Shown here: piece after piece, positions 1 to 5,320 of the stretch | Layout of the letters: every line of letters begins with the position of its first letter | How positions within the stretch are numbered: position 1 is the stretch's first letter | Assembly: GCA_045633415.1 (NCBI GenBank) | Contig: JAZQYH010000111.1 | Span: forward strand, 1-7,365 | Direction: 5' to 3' | DNA: 7,365 bases | Origin: RGIG3102 sp045633415 | GTDB taxonomy: Bacteria; Bacillota; Clostridia; Oscillospirales; Ruminococcaceae | Notes under the pieces: model-generated | What the model was told of the DNA's origin: nothing | Seen by the model: only the letters and a program-made list of their open reading frames with translations | The model's database searches: none | Program-made: the position numbers and the translations under genes

Positions 1-440
1 ATAAAAAAGAGCAGTCTGAAAACTATCACAAAAAGTATGACGGCGGCAGGCTGCCCTTAAAAGCGGGTGTTTTTGAGCTGTTTGAATATCTGAAAGCAGG
101 CGGCCGTGTTTCCAACGCCGCTTATCTGGTGGCTTCAATGCTGAATCTGAAACCGCTGATTGAAATGCTGGACGGCAAACTGGTAGGCACAAAAAAATAC
201 CGTGGCACCAACGAAAAAGTATTTGTAAAATTCCTTGACGAATATCTGACATACAATAAATTTGAAAAAGAAACATTCTTTATGGTTTACTCACCAGGTA
301 TGGCAGACAGCCTGAAAAAACAGCTGGAAGACATCGCTGTAAAACACGGCTATGTAGGCTTTACTTGGGTGCCAACAGGCTGTGTTATTGCTACACACGC
401 AGGTCCTGGTGCATTTGGTGCAGGCGGTTTTGAAATTTAA
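1..440 (+). CDS. DegV family protein, C-terminal part (5' end outside window)
   Basis: This is the last 145 residues of a DegV-family protein, read from base 3 to the TAA at 438-440; the start lies upstream. DegV proteins are two-domain fatty-acid-binding proteins (FakB-like). In Firmicutes they present fatty acids to the kinase FakA. The visible part is the C-terminal domain. It holds the family signature LKAGGRVSNAAYLVASMLNL followed by KPLIEM, then DGKLVGTKKYRG, the SPGMADSLKKQL helix, and the closing strand with ATHAGPGAFG, where the conserved His and Gly-Pro-Gly lie near the lipid pocket. No fakA-like gene is in the window, so the kinase partner cannot be judged. The gene converges on thiT across a hairpin at 508-533. 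Family assignment is confident; the particular paralogue and its ligand are unknown. Confidence 0.9.
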   Translation, partial: KKEQSENYHKKYDGGRLPLKAGVFELFEYLKAGGRVSNAAYLVASMLNLKPLIEMLDGKLVGTKKYRGTNEKVFVKFLDEYLTYNKFEKETFFMVYSPGMADSLKKQLEDIAVKHGYVGFTWVPTGCVIATHAGPGAFGAGGFEI

Positions 441-507
441 ACAGAACATAAAAACAGCAACTCTCGGCAGAGGGAGGCTCTGCTATATTGTTTACACACC
501 CAATATA

Positions 508-533
508 AAAGGCACGGTTTTCACCGTGCCTTT
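508..533. terminator. Bidirectional hairpin between degV-like gene and thiT
   Basis: A perfect 11-bp stem, AAAGGCACGGT at 508-518 and ACCGTGCCTTT at 523-533, has a 4-nt loop. It lies 67 bp after the DegV stop and 7 bp after the thiT stop, so it can end both convergent transcripts. The T-runs are short on both sides (TTTAACTATTTT on plus, TTTTATATT on minus). The hairpin is strong but the uridine tails are mediocre. Confidence 0.75.
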
Positions 534-540
534 AACTATT

Positions 541-1113
541 TTACTGTTCTTTGAAAAAATCCGGATATGCTGAAATTACCAGCAGGGAAGCCACCACTGT
601 AATCACTGTTTCAGGCAGCATATAACTGCCATTATAGATAAAGCTGTACATCCACACAGACATACCATTTGCCCATTCGTAATAGCTCTGATAACTGCCC
701 CACAGCAATGCTCCAGACAGAAAACTGCACAGGAATCTGCCCACCATGGCCATAGTTATGCCCACGGCAATGCCAGTTTTCTGGTTTTTAAATGGTCTGG
801 AATACAGGCTGGCGGTACCCAGAGATGCAAATCCCAGCAGATAATCCAGCAGAACACATGCTACCAGAGCACCCACAGTACCAGCTGGCGGTGCATAAAA
901 TCCTGTCATCATCTGCAGACAGCCGTTGGCAAGACCTGCCCCCAGCCCCCATTTAATGCCGTGGCGATAGGAAATCAGTATAAAAGGCAGACTGGAAACC
1001 AGTGTAACACTGCCACCATAAGGCATTTGCCATATTTTAATCTGGGCTAGCACTGTACCCAGAGCAATCATCAGCGCACATTCTACCATTGCGCGTGTTT
1101 TGTTTCTTTTCAT
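541..1113 (-). CDS. thiT: Thiamine ECF transporter substrate-binding component ThiT (YuaJ family)
   Basis: ThiT is the membrane-embedded S component that binds thiamine and docks onto the shared EcfA/EcfA'/EcfT module to import it. The 190-residue length fits the family, and the chain is almost all hydrophobic helices. Family blocks are WQMPYGGSVTL (28-38), HGIKWGLGAG (51-60), LLDYLLGFASLG (88-99) and YSFIYNGSYMLPE (156-168). Tyr156 and Asn161 in the last block have the spacing I recall for thiamine-contacting residues in Lactococcus ThiT. Start 1113 has AAGGAG (1121-1126) at 7 nt. The reading frame stays open upstream to 1368, but that stretch is riboswitch leader. An in-frame ATG at 1164, preceded by AAGGA inside a hairpin, would add 17 residues and is less likely. 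A TPP riboswitch upstream independently supports the thiamine role. No ECF energising genes are nearby, which is usual for group II ECF systems. Confidence 0.93.
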   Translation of the reverse strand: MKRNKTRAMVECALMIALGTVLAQIKIWQMPYGGSVTLVSSLPFILISYRHGIKWGLGAGLANGCLQMMTGFYAPPAGTVGALVACVLLDYLLGFASLGTASLYSRPFKNQKTGIAVGITMAMVGRFLCSFLSGALLWGSYQSYYEWANGMSVWMYSFIYNGSYMLPETVITVVASLLVISAYPDFFKEQ

Positions 1114-1120
1114 AAATTTA

Positions 1121-1126
1121 CTCCTT
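1121..1126 (-). promoter_or_regulatory. thiT ribosome binding site
   Basis: AAGGAG on the minus strand, 7 nt before the ATG at 1113, decides the thiT start. The six bases are exactly complementary to CUCCUU at 1197-1192 in the same leader, so the site could be masked by leader pairing. Confidence 0.8.
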
Positions 1127-1165
1127 TTTAATTTTGTTTTCCCGGCCGGGGATAAGTCGACCATA

Positions 1166-1196
1166 AAAACAAAATCCTTACAGTTACCTGTAAGGA
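1166..1196 (-). terminator. Second terminator-like hairpin in the thiT leader
   Basis: On the minus strand UCCUUACAG, a GUAA loop (a GNRA-type tetraloop) and CUGUAAGGA form a perfect 9-bp stem at 1175-1196. AUUUUGUUUUU follows directly. This is the shape of an intrinsic terminator, but it lies downstream of the riboswitch terminator and 62 bp before the thiT start. The stem is only moderately GC-rich, so it may instead be a regulatory or stabilising hairpin. Confidence 0.5.
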
Positions 1197-1209
1197 GAGC
1201 CATATATAC

Positions 1210-1239
1210 AAAAAACTCCCTCACAAATTGTGGGGGAGT
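1210..1239 (-). terminator. TPP riboswitch expression-platform terminator
   Basis: On the minus strand ACUCCC pairs with GGGAGU, continues past an A/C mismatch with CAC/GUG, and is followed by UUUUUU. It begins 14 nt after the aptamer. The 3' side of the aptamer (GGAGGGAGU, 1266-1258) can pair with the same ACUCCC. That gives an antiterminator when thiamine pyrophosphate is absent and a terminator when it is bound. This is the standard OFF-switch layout. Confidence 0.85.
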
Positions 1240-1253
1240 ATAATCGCAATATG

Positions 1254-1326
1254 AAAAACTCCCTCCGTCGGCATTATCCGAATCAGGTATAGGGTATAAT
1301 CTCAGCCCAAAGGCACCCCTGTTTTT
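1254..1326 (-). ncRNA. TPP riboswitch aptamer (THI element)
   Basis: Read on the minus strand, the aptamer has every conserved block in order. AAAAAC is the 5' side of P1 (1326-1321), then AGGGGUGCC, GGGCUGAGA (pyrimidine-sensor helix), ACCCU, ACCUGAU, CGGAUAAUGCCG (pyrophosphate-sensor helix) and GGAGGGAG, and GUUUUU closes P1 (1259-1254). The P2/P3 arm is compact, without the optional P3a insertion. It binds thiamine pyrophosphate and controls thiT transcription through the terminator at 1210-1239. Confidence 0.97.
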
Positions 1327-1339
1327 ATGTTCTGTTTTG

Positions 1340-1368
1340 ATGATAGCATTATATTGATTTTTTGTCAA
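1340..1368 (-). promoter_or_regulatory. thiT promoter (sigma-A type)
   Basis: On the minus strand a perfect TTGACA (1368-1363), a 17-bp spacer and TATCAT (1345-1340) form a strong housekeeping promoter. Transcription should start near 1333, just before the aptamer P1 strand, giving a leader of about 220 nt. It sits directly after the YitT-gene terminator, so thiT is a separate unit. Confidence 0.85.
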
Positions 1369-1374
1369 TAAGGT

Positions 1375-1407
1375 AAAAAAAGAGAACGGATTTCGCCATT
1401 CTCTTTT
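1375..1407 (-). terminator. Terminator of the YitT-family gene
   Basis: On the minus strand AAAAGAGAA (1407-1399) pairs with TTCTCTTTT (1386-1378), a 9-bp stem, and the T-run continues to 1375. Inside, UGGCGAAAUCCG can add a short GG/CC helix. The left arm overlaps the stop codon of the upstream gene. The T-run ends 7 bp before the thiT -35 element, which isolates the two units. Confidence 0.8.
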
Positions 1408-1996
1408 ATATATTCTGTATTTTATCTATTATCCATGATGACAGTGTAACGCTAAACAGTGAATACACTATTTTCCCAAAAGGAATATAGCTTAAAGACA
1501 GTGTCAGCACAGTCAAATCTGTAAACAAATATGCTTTTGAAATGCGGATTTTACCTACTTTTGAAATTACCAGTGCCAGTGCGTCATCACCACCAGCGGC
1601 ACCACCTTCTCTTACCACAATGCCTACGCCAACGCCTACAAACACAGCACCTACCACAGCCGCCACCAGCGGCAGGGAAGACAGGTCTGGTATTACAAAG
1701 CCCATATTCTCCCACAGCCTGTACCACAGTGAAAAACAACAGGTGGAAAACACAGCGTTTTTCAAAAATCTGTTGCCCAGCATACGCCAGCCGATAAAGT
1801 AACAGGTGAAATCTAATATAACCCCGGTGATACTTGGTGATATTTTAAACCAATGCTGTAACAGTAATATTGCCCCCAGTACACCGCCCTCTGTAATCTG
1901 GCACTGGGTGTGTATATTCCACAGACCAAAAGACAGTATAGCAGTGCCACTCACCAGCAGAAGCCAGTGTGACAGACTGTATTTAGTTTTATTCAT
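1406..1996 (-). CDS. YitT family membrane protein (DUF161)
   Basis: This 196-residue integral membrane protein has about five hydrophobic segments. It shows the two-copy YitT pattern: EGGVLGAILLL (36-46) in the first half and EGGAAGGDDALALVISK (130-146) in the second, each ending a helix pair. A DUF161 core is visible, but there is no cytoplasmic DUF2179 tail as in full-length YitT (about 280 residues), so this is a short, membrane-only member. Substrate and function are unknown for the family. The start at 1996 is set by AGGAGG (2001-2006) 5 nt upstream; the frame extends 16 codons further without a better site. The gene has its own terminator before the thiT promoter, so proximity to thiT need not mean a thiamine role. 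Family call good, function unassigned. Confidence 0.82.
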   Translation of the reverse strand: MNKTKYSLSHWLLLVSGTAILSFGLWNIHTQCQITEGGVLGAILLLQHWFKISPSITGVILDFTCYFIGWRMLGNRFLKNAVFSTCCFSLWYRLWENMGFVIPDLSSLPLVAAVVGAVFVGVGVGIVVREGGAAGGDDALALVISKVGKIRISKAYLFTDLTVLTLSLSYIPFGKIVYSLFSVTLSSWIIDKIQNI

Positions 1997-2015
1997 AGGC
2001 TCCTCCTGTAAATCA

Positions 2016-2044
2016 GATATAAAGCCTCCCACACCTGCAGACAA
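2016..2044 (-). promoter_or_regulatory. Possible promoter of the YitT-family gene
   Basis: On the minus strand TTGTCT (2044-2039), a 17-bp spacer and TATATC (2021-2016) match consensus at 4 of 6 bases each. This would give a leader of only about 13 nt before the ATG. It is weak, but it is the best candidate between the rpmB terminator and the gene. Confidence 0.3.
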
Positions 2045-2134
2045 CCCAGGGTGGCTTCTCTTGGCTGTGCCAATTCACCTTCAGGGGACCATCGAAGATG
2101 TGGAGGTTAAAATACTGCCCGCCTTAAAACAGGC

Positions 2135-2165
2135 AAAAAAATAGCTGACCTGCAAAGAGGTCAGC
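2135..2165. terminator. rpmB terminator, possibly bidirectional
   Basis: A perfect 8-bp stem, GCTGACCT (2144-2151) and AGGTCAGC (2158-2165), has loop GCAAAG. On the minus strand TATTTTTTT follows, a clear intrinsic terminator 17 bp beyond the rpmB stop. On the plus strand AACGTTTTT follows (to 2174), so it could also stop plus-strand transcription, although no intact plus gene precedes it. Confidence 0.88.
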
Positions 2166-2182
2166 AACGTTTTTCAAGTTAA

Positions 2183-2371
2183 TTAGATAGCTCTTGTAAC
2201 CTTACCAGAGCGAAGACATCTGGTGCATACGTGAATATAACGTGGAGAACCATCCACCATAGCTTTAACTCTTTTTACGTTTGGTTTCCAAGCTCTGTTA
2301 GAGCGTCTGTGTGAGTGAGAAACTTTGATACCAAAAGTCACACCTTTATTACAACAATCACATTTTGCCAT
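2183..2371 (-). CDS. rpmB: 50S ribosomal protein L28 (zinc-ribbon type)
   Basis: The 62-residue protein matches bL28 in length and sequence: N-terminal MAKCDCCNKG, the RRSNRAWKPNVKRVK basic core (22-36) and C-terminal RCLRSGKVTRA. It binds 23S rRNA in the large ribosomal subunit. It is the cysteine-containing form, with Cys4/Cys7 and Cys49/Cys52 making two CxxC pairs expected to bind zinc; a further Cys6 is present. The start is supported by AGGAGG at 2382-2387, 10 nt upstream. It appears monocistronic, with a strong promoter at 2407-2435 and a terminator at 2135-2165, and it is divergent from the site-2 protease cluster. No cysteine-free L28 paralogue is in the window. Confidence 0.96.
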   Translation of the reverse strand: MAKCDCCNKGVTFGIKVSHSHRRSNRAWKPNVKRVKAMVDGSPRYIHVCTRCLRSGKVTRAI

Positions 2372-2406
2372 TCTGCTTGCACCTCCTAAAATTTGATAAC
2401 TATATC

Positions 2407-2435
2407 ATTATAACAGATTGTTTTCTATTTTGCAA
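2407..2435 (-). promoter_or_regulatory. rpmB promoter
   Basis: On the minus strand TTGCAA (2435-2430), a 17-bp spacer and a perfect TATAAT (2412-2407) give a start near 2400, about 29 nt before the ATG. The -35 element lies at the centre of a long dyad (2419-2444), so it may be operator-controlled. Confidence 0.82.
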
Positions 2436-2444
2436 TAGAAAACA
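2419..2444. repeat. 26-bp inverted repeat over the rpmB -35 element
   Basis: The arms TGTTTTCTATT (2419-2429) and AATAGAAAACA (2434-2444) are perfect 11-bp inverted copies around TTGC. The right arm and centre overlap the rpmB -35 hexamer; the left arm fills the spacer. It is too AT-rich and has no T-run suited to termination, and the position suits an operator. Confidence 0.7.
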
Positions 2445-2609
2445 GACATTTTTAATTGCTAAATTAGTTTATCACAAATCATTGAGAATATCAAGTATAA
2501 ATTTCATAATTTTTAAAATATTTTTTAAAAATAATACACATAATTACAGTATAATGTGGCTCAATAGTTAGTCAATATCTATATATTATGTATATATAGC
2601 GCTTTACAC

Positions 2610-2638
2610 TTGAAAAAATTACAAAAAACACATATAAT
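2610..2638 (+). promoter_or_regulatory. Promoter of the site-2 protease / scpAB cluster
   Basis: TTGAAA (2610-2615), a 17-bp spacer and a perfect TATAAT (2633-2638) stand 25 bp before the ATG at 2664. The predicted start near 2645 leaves a leader of about 19 nt that begins just ahead of GAGGAG (2647-2652). A weaker alternative, TTGAGA (2482-2487) with 17 bp and CATAAT (2505-2510), lies upstream. Confidence 0.75.
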
Positions 2639-2663
2639 AATAGTTTGAGGAGATTTAATAATT

Positions 2664-3326
2664 ATGTTTAATATACATCCTTTGACATTGATAGTACGCG
2701 CTATCGTATTGCTTACAACCATCCCTGTACACGAAGCAGCTCACGCATGGGCGGCAGACAGACTGGGCGACCCTACAGCCAAATGGCGTGGACGTCTTAC
2801 CCTTAACCCAATGGCACATTTTGACCCAATGGGCGCTGTGGCAATGCTGTTTACAGGTATCGGCTGGGCAAAGCCTGTACCTATCAATCCAATGAATTTT
2901 GAAGACAGAAAAAAAGGCATGGCTCTTTCAGCCGCCGCTGGCCCTCTGTCAAACCTTGTGCTTGCCACAGTCAGCCTTGTTATTGCAAAGGTTGTGCTGT
3001 ATTCTGGCTATGCTACGGGCTTTGGCGTTGTTCTGGCAACTCTGTACACAATTTTCAGCACAATGTGTTCCATTAATATTTCACTGGCAATTTTTAACCT
3101 TTTGCCATTTCCACCATTTGATGGTTCACGAATTTTCAATTATTTCTTAAGCGATAAATACTATTTTAAAATCATGGAGTACGAACGTTACATCCTTATA
3201 GGTATATTCGTACTGCTGTATATCGGTGTGCTGGACGGACCACTGTCATTTTTTAATGGTATCCTGTTCAACATTATCGATTTTGCAACAGGTTTTGTAG
3301 ACCTTATATTCAGATTCATATTCTAA
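2664..3326 (+). CDS. Site-2 protease family protein (peptidase M50, YwhC-like)
   Basis: This 220-residue intramembrane zinc metalloprotease has its zinc-binding HEAAH at 23-27 in the first membrane helix. The conserved GRLTLNPMAHFDPMG follows at 43-57, then AGPLSN (92-97), and the third zinc ligand lies in NLLPFPPFDGSRI (145-157), with Asp153 as the likely ligand. About six hydrophobic segments are present. It lacks PDZ and CBS domains, so it is the short YwhC-like class rather than RseP or SpoIVFB. Substrates are unknown; the family cleaves membrane-bound peptides and regulators. GAGGAG lies 11 nt before the ATG. It begins the plus-strand cluster and is 23 bp from scpA, consistent with co-transcription. 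The same neighbour pair is familiar from other Clostridia. Confidence 0.93.
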   Translation: MFNIHPLTLIVRAIVLLTTIPVHEAAHAWAADRLGDPTAKWRGRLTLNPMAHFDPMGAVAMLFTGIGWAKPVPINPMNFEDRKKGMALSAAAGPLSNLVLATVSLVIAKVVLYSGYATGFGVVLATLYTIFSTMCSINISLAIFNLLPFPPFDGSRIFNYFLSDKYYFKIMEYERYILIGIFVLLYIGVLDGPLSFFNGILFNIIDFATGFVDLIFRFIF

Positions 3327-3349
3327 ATTAAGTTATTCGAGGAGTTTTA

Positions 3350-4060
3350 ATGAACCGGATTAATTATAAAATTGAAGATTTTGAAGGACCGCTGGACCTT
3401 CTGCTGGTTCTTATCTCCAAGAACAAGATGAGCATTGCTGATGTGGAAATCATCACAATTATCAATCAGTATCTGGCGGTTATCAACGCTACAGAAGAAA
3501 AGGATTTGGACACAGCCAGTGAATTTATCGATATGGCTGCCCGCCTTATTTATCTTAAATCAGTTTATCTTCTGCCTAAAGACGATGAAGGCGAAAAACT
3601 GAAAGCTGAACTGCAGGGTCAGTTGATTGAATACTCACAGGCAAAAAAAGCGGCGGCAGTTCTGCGTTCAAGATTTATCGGTGATTTAATTGTGGTACGA
3701 CAGCCGCTGGAGCTGAAAGTGGACAATACCTACAACCACATCCACCCGGTAGAGGACCTTGTGCGTGCATATTCACGCCTGTCAGACCGCTCACTTTCCC
3801 GTACAGCACCTGTACAGGAAAGATTTGAACCGATTGTCAGCACACCACAGGTGTCTGTACAGTCCAAAATTTTCAGCCTTCTCAAAGGCATTATCAGAAA
3901 AAATATCAGCACAATACATACTGCTTTTGTGGGTATGAAAAGCCGCAGTGAAGCAGTTGCCACATTCCTGGCTATATTGGAACTTGTCCGTGCCCACAGA
4001 GTTACAGTGGACCGGCAGGGTACAATGGAAGTAATCAGAAAGGAGAGAAGTGAAGAATGA
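3350..4060 (+). CDS. scpA: Segregation and condensation protein A (kleisin)
   Basis: ScpA is the kleisin subunit that bridges the two SMC heads and, with a ScpB dimer, forms the chromosome-organising condensin complex on the nucleoid. The 236-residue product has the N-terminal signature YKIEDFEGPLDLLLVLISKN (6-25), which contacts the SMC neck. A helical region ending around AARLIYLKSVYLLP follows, then a linker, and a C-terminal winged helix (FLAILELVRAHRVTVDRQ, about 205-222) that binds the SMC cap. The ATG is preceded by GAGGAG at 5 nt. Its last bases overlap scpB as ATGA, a sign of translational coupling that suits a fixed-ratio complex. The length is near the usual 240-260 residues. No smc gene is in the window. 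Confidence 0.96.
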   Translation: MNRINYKIEDFEGPLDLLLVLISKNKMSIADVEIITIINQYLAVINATEEKDLDTASEFIDMAARLIYLKSVYLLPKDDEGEKLKAELQGQLIEYSQAKKAAAVLRSRFIGDLIVVRQPLELKVDNTYNHIHPVEDLVRAYSRLSDRSLSRTAPVQERFEPIVSTPQVSVQSKIFSLLKGIIRKNISTIHTAFVGMKSRSEAVATFLAILELVRAHRVTVDRQGTMEVIRKERSEE

Positions 4061-4635
4061 CACTTGACCAGCAAATCAAAGCGGCAGAAGCTATAATTTT
4101 TGCCAGTGGTGACGGTATGACCTTTGCCTCGCTTATGGAAATTTTAGACGCTGACGAAAAACAGATGCAGTATATCCTTGACACACTGAAAGATAAATAC
4201 TACTCTGGCAATTCAGGCATTGTTCTTGTGCAGAACAGCGACATTATTTCCTTTACAACCAGCAAGGAACAGGCGGAAATAGTAATCAACGCCCTTGCAA
4301 TCAAGAAAAACTCACCTCTGTCCAACGCTGCCATGGAAACTCTGGCTATCATTGCATACAACCAGCCAGTTTCCCGTGCATTTATCGAACAGGTACGTGG
4401 TGTTGACTCTACTTCCAGTGTACAGACACTGCTGTCAAGAAATCTTATCGAAGAGGCAGGTCGTCTGGAAATTCCGGGCAGACCTCTCAGCTATAAAACA
4501 ACAGCTACATTCCTTCGCAGTTTTTCCCTTACTTCTCTGGCAGAACTGCCAAAAGTAAAGGCAGACAAAGAAGAAGGTCAGCTGTCTACCGATGATTTGA
4601 CAGTAGAGGAAGCATACAATGAGTTTAATGATTAA
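4057..4635 (+). CDS. scpB: Segregation and condensation protein B
   Basis: ScpB dimerises and wraps the central part of ScpA in the SMC-ScpAB complex. This 192-residue protein has two winged-helix domains. The first covers roughly 1-85 and begins QQIKAAEAIIFASGDGMTFA. The second contains the family's best-conserved stretch, AAMETLAIIAYNQPVSRAFI (90-109), then EQVRGVDSTSSVQTLLSRNL and GRPLSYKTTATFLRSFSL. The acidic tail (about 170-192) is variable in the family. The ATG overlaps the scpA stop by 4 nt, with AAGGAGAG about 9 nt upstream. Its 3' end overlaps the next gene by 17 nt, so three genes are packed without gaps. Confidence 0.96.
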   Translation: MTLDQQIKAAEAIIFASGDGMTFASLMEILDADEKQMQYILDTLKDKYYSGNSGIVLVQNSDIISFTTSKEQAEIVINALAIKKNSPLSNAAMETLAIIAYNQPVSRAFIEQVRGVDSTSSVQTLLSRNLIEEAGRLEIPGRPLSYKTTATFLRSFSLTSLAELPKVKADKEEGQLSTDDLTVEEAYNEFND

Positions 4636-5320
4636 AATCCTGTCTGTACTGGCATTGATTTTACTGGTGGTTGTTCTGCTTTTACTGTGGGTGGTTGTTA
4701 TGCCACGCCATTTCTGGGTGGAATACTGCAAAGCCGATGGCACCATAGTAAAAATGAATATAGGTCCATTCAAAATGCGCCTGTATCCATTGCCGGACTT
4801 TCTTGCAAAAAGAAAAAAGAAAGAGGCGGCACCACAGCCAGAGGAAAAATTACCATCGCAGCCTTCCCAAACTGAACAGCGGCAGACTCCGGATGGTAAA
4901 ATCAACCCATTTGCTGATATACAGCTGTCAATGAATCTGGTAAAACAGATTGTGGAATCAGTAAAAGGCATAATGGCACGAATATTCAGTGCAATAAAAT
5001 TCCGTGATGTGTCCTTCACAGTGCCTGTTCATCACAGTGATGTAATGAAAACTCAGCAGATTTATGGTGCGGTGACCAACAGTTTTTACTCACTGGCGAT
5101 ATTTTTGCAGAAGCATCTGCAGATTACATTCAAAAGCCCGCTGTTTGTGGCAGACTTTGCAGACAGATATAAAGAGAGTGTATATTTTTACTGCCAGATT
5201 ACAGCCAGCCCTGTTTTGTTGCTGGCGGCAGGCTGGTATGGATATAAACAGTATAATATTATAATGGAAAAAAATAAAAAGGCGCCAGACGCCACCCGAA
5301 AGGAGAACAACAATGGATAA
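4619..5320 (+). CDS. DUF2953 domain-containing membrane protein (YtfI-like)
   Basis: This 233-residue protein has an N-terminal membrane helix (about 5-28), a short folded part, and a lysine-rich then Pro/Gln-rich linker (64-92). The DUF2953 body is at about 125-190 (KFRDVSFTVPVHH, then QQIYGAVTNSFYSLAIFLQK), and a hydrophobic C-terminal segment (198-207) is followed by a basic tail. DUF2953 has no established biochemical role, but in spore-forming Firmicutes it is typically encoded next to gerW/ytfJ, as here, which suggests an envelope role linked to sporulation. The usual Gly-rich motif of the domain is replaced by HHSDVMKTQQIYG. The start at 4619 has AGAGGA about 8 nt upstream; ATG 4628 is an alternative. 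It overlaps scpB by 17 nt and the next gene by 8 nt. Confidence 0.78.
   Translation: MSLMIKILSVLALILLVVVLLLLWVVVMPRHFWVEYCKADGTIVKMNIGPFKMRLYPLPDFLAKRKKKEAAPQPEEKLPSQPSQTEQRQTPDGKINPFADIQLSMNLVKQIVESVKGIMARIFSAIKFRDVSFTVPVHHSDVMKTQQIYGAVTNSFYSLAIFLQKHLQITFKSPLFVADFADRYKESVYFYCQITASPVLLLAAGWYGYKQYNIIMEKNKKAPDATRKENNNG

Larger units (their letters stand above)
2372..2663. other. AT-rich divergent intergenic region
   Basis: The 292 bp between rpmB and the site-2 protease gene contain the two divergent promoters, the dyad at 2419-2444, A/T-tracts around 2510-2535 that may bend DNA, and a second AT dyad at 2579-2599. I see no open reading frame with a ribosome site and no RNA gene in it. Confidence 0.7.

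Noticed and set aside
467..483. GCAGAG/CTCTGC hairpin downstream of the DegV gene
   Set aside because: Only 6 bp with no T-run after it; the stronger hairpin at 508-533 is the better terminator.
541..1368. 275-residue open frame extending thiT upstream through its leader
   Set aside because: The extra 85 codons translate the TPP aptamer, the terminator and part of the promoter; the family starts at about MKRNK, which has a good ribosome site.
1531..1802. Two overlapping plus-strand frames rich in Pro, His and Thr
   Set aside because: Low-complexity translations opposite the helices of the YitT-family gene; no ribosome site and no protein-like pattern.
1806..2144. 112-residue plus-strand open frame
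   Set aside because: Most of it is antisense to the YitT-family gene and has no ribosome site; only its last 33 or so codons are kept as a possible gene remnant.
4435..5019. 194-residue minus-strand open frame across scpB and the DUF2953 gene
   Set aside because: It is antisense to two well-supported overlapping genes, rich in Cys/Phe/Ser as expected of a shadow frame, and has no promoter or ribosome site.
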